DNA of 64,000 nucleotides, from positions 48,452-112,451 of the forward strand of contig JAFLEE010000006.1 of NCBI GenBank assembly GCA_017302015.1. The letters run 5' to 3'. The number at the start of each line of letters is the position of its first letter. Position 1 is the stretch's first letter. The DNA comes from Spirochaetota bacterium (GTDB lineage: Bacteria; Spirochaetota; UBA12135; COTS27; JAFLEE01). Of this stretch, positions 1 to 7,413 are shown piece after piece. The notes beneath the pieces were generated by a model. The model was given only the letters and a program-made list of their open reading frames with translations. It was not told where the DNA came from and did not search any database. Position numbers and translations under genes: made by a program.

Positions 1-617
1 CAGAGGTTCCGGCTGGCTTGGGCCCACACTTCCGGCTCCCCGTCGCCGAAGAGGCAGAGGGCGTGGTCGAGGGGATGGGGCCCATTATTATTGAGCGCGC
101 CCCCGGCGAAGGCCCGGTCGGTTTGCCAGTCCCATCGCCGCTTGAATCCGTGCCAGCAGGTGCGCACGTGGACGATCCGCCCGAGGATGCCGGAGTCGAG
201 GACCTCCTTCACCTTCAGGAAATCTTTCTGGAACCGGCGCTGCTGGAAGGGCGCCACGATTTTCCCGGCCCGGTCGGCGGCGGCCATGAGGCCGTCCACG
301 TCGGCGACGGTGAGCCCGAAGGGCTTCTCGCAGAGCACGTGCTTCCCGGCCTCCAGGGCCTGGCGCGCGTGGAGAGCGTGCAAGTGGTTGAACGTGGCCA
401 CCACCACGAGTTCCACCTCCGCATCCGCCAGGAGCGAGGGGAGGTCGGGATGGACCCGGCACCCCAAGGCCTCGGCGCTCTTGGCCGAGCGCTCGGGGAC
501 CGCGTCGGTGACGGAGACGATCTTGAACTGCTCGGGCCGCTGAAGCATCGCGTTGGCGTGGATGTCCCAACCGCTGCGGCCGAGGCCGATGATGCCGACT
601 CGAATGGGTTTGCTCAT
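1..617 (-). CDS. Gfo/Idh/MocA-family oxidoreductase (partial, runs off left edge)
   Basis: The visible 205 N-terminal residues form an NAD(P)-binding Rossmann domain with VGIIGLGRSG at residues 7-16. The family hallmark CEKPF follows at 96-100, and the start of the C-terminal substrate domain (NNNGPHPLDH) is visible. Family members oxidise or reduce sugars and inositols with a bound nucleotide. The ATG is preceded by GGAGG at good spacing. The frame is open to base 1, so the C-terminus lies outside the window. It lies 22 bases downstream of the isomerase/epimerase gene on the same strand, so the two probably act on the same sugar or inositol. The substrate cannot be read from the sequence. 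Confidence 0.9.
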   Translation of the reverse strand, partial: MSKPIRVGIIGLGRSGWDIHANAMLQRPEQFKIVSVTDAVPERSAKSAEALGCRVHPDLPSLLADAEVELVVVATFNHLHALHARQALEAGKHVLCEKPFGLTVADVDGLMAAADRAGKIVAPFQQRRFQKDFLKVKEVLDSGILGRIVHVRTCWHGFKRRWDWQTDRAFAGGALNNNGPHPLDHALCLFGDGEPEVWAQASRNL

Positions 618-639
618 GGGGGGTTCCTCCGGATTTCGC

Positions 640-1482
640 TTAAGGGATATAGGCGCGGAGCACGGCCCCGACGCGTTTGGAAACGTCCAAGGCCGGCATC
701 GACTCGAAAGGCTTCCAAAACGGCTCGCAGGAGACCGGGCCGTCGAAGCCCGTTTTTTTCAGCGCGTCGCAGAAGCCCGCGAGGTCGGCGACGCCCTCCC
801 CGGGGAGGGCGCGCTCGAAGGCCACCTGCTCGGCGAGCGGCCGCTGCGGCGCATCGGCGAGGTGGGCGCTGACGATGCGGGAAGCGGGCAGGGCCGCCAC
901 GGCGCCGGGGGTCTCCCCCGCGCAATGCCAGTGGAAGCTATCCAAGAGGAGGCCCACATTGGGTGCGCCCGCCTCGTCCAGCAGCCGTAGGGTGCCCGCC
1001 ATATCATAGAGGAACTCGTGCTTCTGCCCCGCGCGGCGGGTCGGTTGCGAGACGTATTCCACGCCGATGCGAATCCCAAAGGGAGCCAAGGCCGCTCCGG
1101 CTTGGCGCAGTCGCGCGAGGCTCAGGGCATAGCAGGCATCGAAGGCCAGGCACTCGTGGAAGGGCAGCATGACGATGAAGGTGCGCGTGAAGCCGAGTTC
1201 CTTCCCCAGCGCGGCCCGGGGCGCGAGGCAAGCGAGCAGGTCGTCCCATTCCTTTTGCTCGGCGCTCAGGCGCACGGGGAGAAGCCCGCTTAAAAAACCG
1301 GGCTTCAGCCCGTATTCGGCCATGAGGCGCTTGACCGTACCGGGACCCTGGGCGGCCTCAAAATCCTGGACGGACTTCATGCTGAGGTCCAACCCCTCGA
1401 AACCCCCCTCTTTGGCCAGGGCGAATAGTTTTTCCAAGGGTTCCTTGATACCGAGCATGCCGGGGCTGAAACTTCGAAACAT
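640..1482 (-). CDS. sugar phosphate isomerase/epimerase, xylose-isomerase-like TIM barrel
   Basis: This 280-residue protein has the AP-endonuclease-2/IolE-type TIM barrel. Likely metal ligands are spaced as in the family: Glu142 (GVEY), Asp181 and His184 (LDSFHWH), His207 (SAHLAD) and Glu253 (SCEPFW). Such enzymes isomerise or epimerise keto-sugars, or act in inositol catabolism, in the cytoplasm. It is the first gene of a leftward pair with the oxidoreductase and diverges from an AraC-type regulator. That arrangement suggests a small sugar-catabolic unit under local control. An AT-rich intergenic region with an inverted repeat lies upstream. The exact substrate is unknown. Confidence 0.88.
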   Translation of the reverse strand: MFRSFSPGMLGIKEPLEKLFALAKEGGFEGLDLSMKSVQDFEAAQGPGTVKRLMAEYGLKPGFLSGLLPVRLSAEQKEWDDLLACLAPRAALGKELGFTRTFIVMLPFHECLAFDACYALSLARLRQAGAALAPFGIRIGVEYVSQPTRRAGQKHEFLYDMAGTLRLLDEAGAPNVGLLLDSFHWHCAGETPGAVAALPASRIVSAHLADAPQRPLAEQVAFERALPGEGVADLAGFCDALKKTGFDGPVSCEPFWKPFESMPALDVSKRVGAVLRAYIP

Positions 1483-1510
1483 AAGGGTGCTTCCTTTGCT
1501 GGTTTATTTG

Positions 1511-1535
1511 TGAAGCGATAAATGAGTATGCTTCA
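1511..1535. promoter_or_regulatory. inverted repeat in divergent intergenic region
   Basis: TGAAGC and GCTTCA form perfect 6-base arms 13 bases apart, with partial symmetry continuing outward. The site lies between the leftward isomerase gene and the rightward AraC-family gene, in a locally AT-rich stretch. It is a candidate operator for the regulator, inferred from position and symmetry only. Confidence 0.4.
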
Positions 1536-1583
1536 AAACAACAGGGTTAACAATAGGACAAATCTGAAAAAGGTGGTATATTT

Positions 1584-2390
1584 TTGATCATGGAATCCCT
1601 CCCGTGCCTATTCCTCGATTGGGCGAAGCGTCGGCCATCCCTGGAGCAGATCCACCGGGATAAGCGGTTTCCCGGCCATGAATACGCGTATAACGACCCC
1701 AATTGCCTGGCTATCATCCTCCACGATTGGGCGGGCGACGTCTGGCTCGACGGGCGACACCATGCCCTAGCGCGTAGGACGGTGAGTCTCGTGCCGGTGG
1801 GGGTGCGTCGGGTGTTCCGCCCGCGGGAGGCGGGTTGGCATCGGGTGGTCAATTTCGCCGGCCTCCATGTCACGGAGCCGGTGTTCCTGGCCTTGGGCCC
1901 CGACTTCGACCGCCTCTGCCGGATCTACGACGAGAGCCTCTCCTGTTTCGGCTCCGAGCGGTCGCGCGCCGAACTCAAGGCATGGGAACTGCTCTGGGAA
2001 CTCGCGGATGTGGCGGACCTCGGGGAAGGCGCGGGGGCGTCTTCGCACCTCGTGCGCCGGGTCCTCGGTGCCATCTCCCTGCGGCTATCGCAAGAGATCA
2101 CGGTCGGGGGCCTGGCGAAGGAACTCGGGGTGTCCCACGCCCACCTCTGCCGGATCTTCCGCCGGGAACTCGGCATTTCCGTGGTCGCACATCTGCGCAA
2201 CCGGCGCATGGACCTCGCGCGCCATCTGCTGACGCGCACCACCCAGCCGGTGCGCGAGGTGGCCGCGGTCTGCGGCATCCCCGATGCCCAGCATTTCAAT
2301 AAGACCGTGCGCCGCAGTTTCGGCTGTTCGCCAAGCGCCTTGAGGCGTCGCGCTTTTCCGGCGCAAGGTGGCGCGGAAACGGTGACTTGA
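1584..2390 (+). CDS. AraC-family transcriptional regulator
   Basis: The 268-residue product has an N-terminal cupin-like effector region and a C-terminal double helix-turn-helix (about residues 165-262). The latter includes ITVGGLAKELGVSHAHLCRIFRR... and the second HTH ending in HFNKTVRRSFGCSP, the usual AraC signature. The start may be the TTG at 1584, 7 bases after AGGTGG, or the ATG at 1590. It is divergent from the isomerase/oxidoreductase pair and probably controls it. The ligand is unknown, presumably a sugar or derivative. Confidence 0.9.
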   Translation: MIMESLPCLFLDWAKRRPSLEQIHRDKRFPGHEYAYNDPNCLAIILHDWAGDVWLDGRHHALARRTVSLVPVGVRRVFRPREAGWHRVVNFAGLHVTEPVFLALGPDFDRLCRIYDESLSCFGSERSRAELKAWELLWELADVADLGEGAGASSHLVRRVLGAISLRLSQEITVGGLAKELGVSHAHLCRIFRRELGISVVAHLRNRRMDLARHLLTRTTQPVREVAAVCGIPDAQHFNKTVRRSFGCSPSALRRRAFPAQGGAETVT

Positions 2391-2650
2391 AGCGAAAGGC
2401 TGTGGGCCACAGCGACCCATGGGAAAATAGCCCATGCCGATGGGGTCGAAAGGGATTCCAACCACGATCCGAGGCTAGGGACGGATGCGGAGGGTTGCCC
2501 CCTGAAGGCGCAATAGCCTCTCGAGTCGTCGAGCCCAGGCGAACGCTTCGGCGTTTTTGCATCGCGGCCGTCGGCCCCAAGTATCGCGGCGGGAACGGCC
2601 CATCCCATTCCCATCGTCCCGAGTTCTCCAAGAAAGGTAGGTGACCCTCC

Positions 2651-3103
2651 ATGACCACGGCGCAACATGATCCGTCGCTCCTCTTTCCCCCGTCCGTGGA
2701 GATCCGGAACTCGCCCATCGAGGGCCGCGGCGTCTTCGCGCGGGCGCGCATCGCCGCCGGGGTGAGGCTCTTGGAATACACCGGGGAGGTCATCCTCTGG
2801 GCCGATGCGGCCCAGGACGAGGAGCACTTCTACGATTTCGAATTGGACGAGTCCCGCGTCCTGCGACCCCGGGAGAACGAGTGCACGGCGATGTATGTGA
2901 ACCATTCCTGCGATCCCAATTGCGAGACCCACCAGGAGGGCGACCGCCTCTTCTACGAGACCCTCCGGGAGATCGCCCCGGGGGAGGAGCTCTCCGTCAA
3001 TTATTTCGTTCAGATCGAGGGGGCGACCCTCGAGGAAGGGCTGCGGGATTACGCCTGCCGCTGCGGTTCCCCGGCGTGCAAGGGGACGATGCTCGACGTC
3101 TGA
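2651..3103 (+). CDS. SET-domain protein (putative lysine methyltransferase)
   Basis: This 150-residue protein is essentially a minimal SET domain. It shows EYTGE (42-46), the pseudoknot motif NHSCDPN (84-90), GEELSVNY (111-118) and a post-SET zinc cluster with Cys136, Cys138 and Cys143 (CRCGSPAC). With the Cys in NHSCDPN these could bind zinc. Eukaryotic relatives methylate histone lysines with SAM; bacterial SET proteins have varied or unknown protein substrates. It stands alone, convergent with the next gene. The domain is clear and the substrate is not. Transfer from eukaryotes or an old bacterial SET lineage are both possible. Confidence 0.9.
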   Translation: MTTAQHDPSLLFPPSVEIRNSPIEGRGVFARARIAAGVRLLEYTGEVILWADAAQDEEHFYDFELDESRVLRPRENECTAMYVNHSCDPNCETHQEGDRLFYETLREIAPGEELSVNYFVQIEGATLEEGLRDYACRCGSPACKGTMLDV

Positions 3104-3119
3104 GGGCCCCGGGGACCGC

Positions 3120-3857
3120 CTAGTCCGTCTCCCCGATGATCGAGTTCATGAAGCGCTCGACGCCCGATGCCGCGGGATCCTCGGGGCCGATCTTGGGCAA
3201 CCATCCCTTCCGCACATCCTCCAAACGGATGCCCTCGACCTTCAGTTTGGTGCGGATGGCGTTGAAGGGCCGCCCGGTCTGGAGGGCCACCTCTTTCAGC
3301 GGGGTTCCCTCGGCCAGGAGGCCCAGGGTGCGGGAGAGTTCTTCCGGCGTCCAGGGCTTCACTTCCGCTACTTTGCGCCGGCGCCCCCCTGCCCCCTTGA
3401 TGGCGTAGACCTTCTTTTCTTTCGGACCCAACGTCTTGCGCAGTTCCCGGAGGCGGATGCCTTCCTGGAAGGCCCGCTGGCGCACGGCGGTCGCCTTGCG
3501 GCCCAGTTCGGCGGCGACCTCCTGGATGGTCTTCCCGGCCTGGAGGCTTTCTTTGAGCCGCGCGATTTCATCCGCGCGCCAAGCGTTCTTTCGTTGGGCG
3601 CGGTTTTCACGCGTCGCGCTCGGGCCAAATGCCTGCGCATCGGCTTCGTAGGCGCTCTTCAATGCCCGGATTTGCTCCGACATCCTGGCTTCGACCGCCC
3701 GGACGCGGGCCTGGGAGAGGGTTTGGATCTGCTTCTCTTCCTCTTCGATGGTGAGGAGGAGTCCCTCGAGGGCCCGGGTGAGTTTGGAGACGCCCGCCTC
3801 TAATTTGAGGAGGCTTTTGCGCGTTCGGGCGGCGTTCAATTTGGATCTTCGAGGCAA
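3120..3857 (-). CDS. coiled-coil protein with two Myb/SANT-like HTH repeats
   Basis: The preferred start is the TTG at 3857, because AGGAG lies six bases upstream; the ATG at 3908 has no good ribosome site. The 245-residue product has a charged helical, coiled-coil-like region (about 20-75). Two homologous repeats follow, starting at Trp93 and Trp169. Each runs W-x-x-(D/E)-E, then an AAELGRKATAVRQR or ALQTGRPFNAIRTK recognition-helix-like segment, and ends in EGIRL. The pattern suits DNA binding by paired homeodomain-like helices. A Lys/Arg-rich linker (about 143-164) separates them. I do not recognise a named family; a nucleoid or regulatory role is inference. Confidence 0.75.
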   Translation of the reverse strand: MPRRSKLNAARTRKSLLKLEAGVSKLTRALEGLLLTIEEEEKQIQTLSQARVRAVEARMSEQIRALKSAYEADAQAFGPSATRENRAQRKNAWRADEIARLKESLQAGKTIQEVAAELGRKATAVRQRAFQEGIRLRELRKTLGPKEKKVYAIKGAGGRRRKVAEVKPWTPEELSRTLGLLAEGTPLKEVALQTGRPFNAIRTKLKVEGIRLEDVRKGWLPKIGPEDPAASGVERFMNSIIGETD

Positions 3858-4195
3858 AGGAGAACTCCTGGGCGCATGGTCAGGTTCGGGGTCGAAGCCG
3901 GGGCGCATCGCTCAAATTTTCACGGCGCCCATTGATAAAACTACGTTTGTGCCACATTTCTGGGCGTGGGTTAGGGGCGCAGGTCCTCCTAAGCATTCTT
4001 GTGCGCAGCCAAAACGGGGGCAGAAGAGCCCGGGCGTATCGAGACGGTACGAAGTGCAGCTACAAAGAATCTACGCCATCTTCGAAATTATAATCTGAAG
4101 CAGGAAGGAAGGAAATCCGCGCCCAACAGGTCCGGGTGGCTCCGGTTCGATCGGCCCGCGGAGCTTCCCCGCCCCGCAGGCGCGGGAGGGGCCGC

Positions 4196-5758
4196 TCAAC
4201 GGTACGTCAGCCTGCAATGGGGGAACTTTTCCCGGATCGCGTCGGCCCCGGCGCGGGTGACCGAGGTCTCGATCAGCGTCATTTCTTCCATCTTGGCGGC
4301 GCGGAGCAGGAAATCCTTGATGCCGCCATCGGTGATGCCGGGGCAATTGCTGAAGAAGAAGTGCGGTTGCACGGCGAAGAAGGGCGCCACATTCGTCAAA
4401 AAATGGTCGGTGACCAAACCGCTGGTGACGCCGAAGAAGCGGAGGCCCGGATGGTTGGTGCAAAGGTAGAGGTAGGAGGCATCGGTGACCGCCGTGCCGA
4501 AGAACTCGATGCGCGGTGCCTGGGGGCGCTGGAGGCCCGCCTTCATGTGGCGGTTGGAAACCTCCGCGCCGAAGACGCGCAAGACGTCGTTGGATTCCAT
4601 GCGCACGATGCATTGGGGCTGGAGGCTTCGGATGCGCTGGAGGGCCGCGGGGGAAAGGGGGTTCTCCGAGAGGTCGAGTTCGGAAAATCGCGCCGGCACC
4701 AGGCCGAGGATCGTGGCGAGGCAATCGCCGAGGAGGTTGCCGTCGAGAACCAAGGTGCGGAGGCCGGGGTTCGCCCACAGGGCGGATGGGACTCCCTCGC
4801 AGGTGAGGAGGCACTCGTTGACCCCATTGCCGGAGCGCTTGAGGGTTTCCAGCCGGTTCAAGGATGCCACGCCGAGGGCGAAGGAGCGGTCGGAGGTGAA
4901 CGTGCGCGAGAAGTCGAGGTAGCGCAGGTCCTTGTTCCGGGCGGTGACCGCGAGGATGACCGCATCGGAGAGATGGGCGCATTGGCTGAGATCGAGGGCG
5001 ACGAGCTTCGTGTGGTTCTGGAGCCCGCCCAAGAAGCCCGCTTCGGAAATCGCGGCGCCCGCGTGGAGGTCGAGTGCGGCGAGGTTGGTCATGCGCGCCA
5101 AGAGTTCGAGGGCGAAACGGTCGGTCAATCGGGCGTTACGCAGGCGGAAGGCCCGCAGGGTTTCCGGCGAGGGAATGGCGGCGAGGAGTTCCTCGTCGCC
5201 GAAGGGGCGATCGCCCAGGTCGACGTATTGGAGTTCGCCGCGGTCGAGGAAGGTCTTGGCGAGGTAGGCCGCGCTGTCCAGGGCGTTGAGGTCCTGGGCG
5301 GCCTTGCAGGCCTCGAGTTCCCGCGCGAGGCTCCCCGCGGACGCGGCCAGCGCGTCGAGCGTGGGCGCCGACCGCTCGGCGCGGGCGACCGTTTTCCCGG
5401 ATTCCGCCTCGAGGAGCCGGGCGGCGAATTGGAAGGCGCCGTTCGACCGGGACAGGCTGGCTTGGAGGACGAAATTGGCCCCCATGAGTCTCCCGAAATA
5501 GGGCGCCCGGGAGGACGCCGGCGCGTTCGATGCGCGGTCCTCCAGGGACCGCCACAGGGGTTCGAAGCCCCCACGGGGGTCCAGGGGCCGTATTTTATTT
5601 CCGGAAAGGAACTCCCCGCGCAAGCCCTCGCGGAACACGGACGCCTGGGCCCCGGGAAGATCCGCGGTGGATTGGATCCAGAGGATGGCCGAGGCATTTT
5701 GGCCGAAGGCGGCGGCGATGCAGAACGCCATCCCCATCGCGGTGCTTTTTGAGAACAT
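4196..5758 (-). CDS. secreted leucine-rich-repeat-like protein
   Basis: The start at 5758 gives a signal peptide (MFSKSTAMGMAFCIAAAFGQ); the longer reading upstream lacks one. The 520-residue product has an N-terminal region of unknown fold and then irregular leucine-rich repeats. Examples are LRYLDFSRTF, LRTLVLDGNLLG and FSELDLSENPLSP, typical of LRR surfaces that bind other molecules. There is no membrane anchor or sorting signal that I recognise. It is a single gene divergent from the P13-like gene. The function is unknown; a ligand-binding role outside the cytoplasm is inferred from fold and export. Confidence 0.75.
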   Translation of the reverse strand: MFSKSTAMGMAFCIAAAFGQNASAILWIQSTADLPGAQASVFREGLRGEFLSGNKIRPLDPRGGFEPLWRSLEDRASNAPASSRAPYFGRLMGANFVLQASLSRSNGAFQFAARLLEAESGKTVARAERSAPTLDALAASAGSLARELEACKAAQDLNALDSAAYLAKTFLDRGELQYVDLGDRPFGDEELLAAIPSPETLRAFRLRNARLTDRFALELLARMTNLAALDLHAGAAISEAGFLGGLQNHTKLVALDLSQCAHLSDAVILAVTARNKDLRYLDFSRTFTSDRSFALGVASLNRLETLKRSGNGVNECLLTCEGVPSALWANPGLRTLVLDGNLLGDCLATILGLVPARFSELDLSENPLSPAALQRIRSLQPQCIVRMESNDVLRVFGAEVSNRHMKAGLQRPQAPRIEFFGTAVTDASYLYLCTNHPGLRFFGVTSGLVTDHFLTNVAPFFAVQPHFFFSNCPGITDGGIKDFLLRAAKMEEMTLIETSVTRAGADAIREKFPHCRLTYR

Positions 5759-5921
5759 CAGGTCGGATCCTTCGGTGGAATCGCCGCGTCTCGCCAAAAA
5801 GAGGTTGGGAAATTGTACGATGGCGGAATAGACCGGCTCCCTGGGGATGGGGAACCGCTTTCCGCGGCCTCGGACACGATTTCCGCGAAGACGAATCAAC
5901 GCTTCCCGCGAAGGCCAGAAA

Positions 5922-5950
5922 TTGACAGCGGGGCCGGTGGACCGTATGCT
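5922..5950 (+). promoter_or_regulatory. sigma70-type promoter for the P13-like gene
   Basis: TTGACA (5922-5927) and TATGCT (5945-5950) are separated by 17 bases, 45 bases before the ATG at 5995. This is close to a consensus housekeeping promoter. Confidence 0.65.
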
Positions 5951-5994
5951 CTCCAGCGGGCCCGATCCGGGTGGAATCCCCAGGAATGATCTAG

Positions 5995-6522
5995 ATGAAA
6001 AACAGAATGAGTCTGACGACCTTCTCGCTCTTTTCCCTTCTTTTTTTCGCGTCAGCGGATTACCTGGTCGCCGGCGACTATTCCAAGGCCTACGAATACC
6101 TCCAGAAGGACCCCAAGAAGCACGAGGCCGAATTGCGCCTGATCCTCCCGACCCTCGATCCGGGGGATCGGATGGCCCTGTACGGTTTCGCCCAAAAAGA
6201 TATCCTCCCGGGTTATCTGGTGAATTGGCTCCTCGGGTTGGGCATCGGTTCCTTCATGCAGGGCGACCCACTGGGCGGCGCCATCGGCTTGACGGGCGAC
6301 CTCCTCTCCGTGGGCGCGATGGCGACCGGTGTCGCGCTCCTCACGCCCCCCTACGGCGGCGGAAATTTGACGGCGGCGGCGGTCTGCGCCAGCGCCGGCT
6401 TGGTGGTCTACCTCGTCTCCAAGGTCTACCAGATGTTCCGCCCGATCTATTTCGTGCAGCGCTATAATGACCAATTGGCCAGGTTCCTCCTCAGCGAGGG
6501 AAAATTCCAATGGCGATTCTGA
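5995..6522 (+). CDS. small membrane protein resembling the Borrelia P13 family
   Basis: The 175-residue product has an N-terminal signal segment and two or three glycine-rich hydrophobic stretches. The first begins VNWLLGLGIGSFMQGDPLGG and a later one lies at about 130-145. The order N-terminal signal, then LG-x-G-I-G-S-F-x-Q-G-D, then G-G-x-I-G-L-x-G-D is what I associate with the P13 family of outer-membrane channel proteins. That assignment is from memory and not certain. It has its own consensus promoter and is followed by the 52-residue MshEN-like gene. It is probably in a membrane, with unknown function. Confidence 0.6.
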   Translation: MKNRMSLTTFSLFSLLFFASADYLVAGDYSKAYEYLQKDPKKHEAELRLILPTLDPGDRMALYGFAQKDILPGYLVNWLLGLGIGSFMQGDPLGGAIGLTGDLLSVGAMATGVALLTPPYGGGNLTAAAVCASAGLVVYLVSKVYQMFRPIYFVQRYNDQLARFLLSEGKFQWRF

Positions 6523-6601
6523 GGGCGCCATCCGCCGCGCTCGGGGACGAGCGCTCGTGCCGCCGCGGAAAGTCGCGCCGAAGCCATCGAGGAGGTCCGG
6601 C

Positions 6602-6760
6602 ATGCTCGGGGAAAAGCTTCTAAAATCGGGGATCATCACCCAGGCCCAATTGGAGGAATGCCTCGCGGAGCAAGCGGCCTCCGGGAAGCGGATCGGGGAA
6701 CTCCTCGTGGCCAAGGGCTACGCGACCCAAGCCCAGATAGATGCGGCGCTGGCGAAATAG
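6602..6760 (+). CDS. 52-residue standalone MshEN/GspE-N-like domain protein
   Basis: The ATG at 6602 follows a strong GAGGAGG site. The whole protein is a short helical motif: LGEKLLKSGIITQAQLEECLAEQ, then KRIGELLVAKGYATQAQIDAAL. That is the tandem L-x-x-x-G-x-(I/V)-x-x-x-Q-L pattern of the N-terminal domain of type II secretion and type IV pilus ATPases (T2SSE_N/MshEN). In MshEN this motif binds cyclic di-GMP; in GspE it contacts GspL. No ATPase domain follows, so this is a solitary module. It might be a ligand-binding or adaptor peptide. Confidence 0.7.
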   Translation: MLGEKLLKSGIITQAQLEECLAEQAASGKRIGELLVAKGYATQAQIDAALAK

Positions 6761-6763
6761 CCT

Positions 6764-7387
6764 TCAGCCCGCGATGCGGCAGAGGCAATAGATGAAGGCT
6801 TGTAGGGTTCCCGACGGCGTCTGGTGGGCCTCGCGCTGGGATTCCACCAGGCGGAACTCCGGACCGAATTCCCGGTGGGGCGCGTCGGGTTCATAGCGCA
6901 TGACGGGCAGGCCGGAGCATTTGGCCGGGCCGTCCCCGGCGAAGGTCGCCACCAAGACGTAGCCGCCGGCGCGCACGGAGCGCGCGACTTGGGCGACGTA
7001 GCGCCGACGGTCCCCCTCGCTGGTGAGGAAGTGGAAGACGGCCCGGTCGTGCCAGACGTCGAAGGCATCGGCGGAAAGATCGGCTTCCAGGATATCCGCG
7101 CATCACCATTTCACGTCCTCGACCCGGTGCGCCAAGCGCGCCCGTGAGACCGTGAGCGCCTCGTCCGCGAGGTCGAGAACGGTCAGGTCCGTGAACCCGG
7201 CCGCGGGGAGGCTGTCGACCCCCGTCGAAGCGCCCGCGCCCACATCGATGACTGCGGCACGGGGCGAAGGGGCCACCCTGCGGATCAAGTCGAGGGGGAG
7301 GCGCGCTTCGGGCTGGTACCAACTGACTTCATCGGCTTTTTTGTGTTGGTAGACGCCTTGCCAATGCTTCGCTTGCTCGCCGGACAT
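6764..7387 (-). CDS. class I SAM methyltransferase interrupted by one in-frame TGA (possible selenoprotein)
   Basis: The reading frame encodes 207 residues if the TGA at 7105-7103 is read through, a normal length for this family. Before the TGA are the N-terminal HWQGVYQ...SWYQP segment and the SAM-binding IDVGAGAS motif. After it the same frame continues without other damage through FDVWHDRAVFHFLT and RAGGYVLVATF to a normal TGA stop. The interrupted position is residue 95, between Trp94 and Cys96, at the strand that normally contacts the SAM adenine. The alternatives are a nonsense mutation, a base-call error or selenocysteine. A suitable downstream hairpin exists (separate entry). Family members methylate small molecules or proteins; the substrate is unknown. 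Confidence 0.7.
7072..7089 (-). promoter_or_regulatory. candidate bacterial SECIS hairpin downstream of the in-frame TGA
   Basis: In the transcript, UGGAA and UUCCG form a 5-pair stem (one G-U pair) closing an 8-base loop that begins with G. The loop starts 19 bases after the UGA. Known bacterial SECIS elements are small hairpins just 3' of the UGA with a short loop carrying G in its first positions, so this fits. GC-rich coding DNA forms hairpins easily, so it is weak evidence alone. Confidence 0.35.
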
Positions 7388-7413
7388 GGGGGGGGGCTTT
7401 CGTCTGGGGAGGT

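Noticed and set aside
2391-2650. Structured leader before the SET gene, considered as a riboswitch (glycine, SAM/SAH or cyclic di-GMP type)
   Set aside because: Only scattered short matches such as GAAGGCGCAA were seen; no complete conserved core of any known class.
3938-3954. sigma54-like TGGCAC on the minus strand upstream of the HTH protein
   Set aside because: The -12 element GC is missing at the required spacing.
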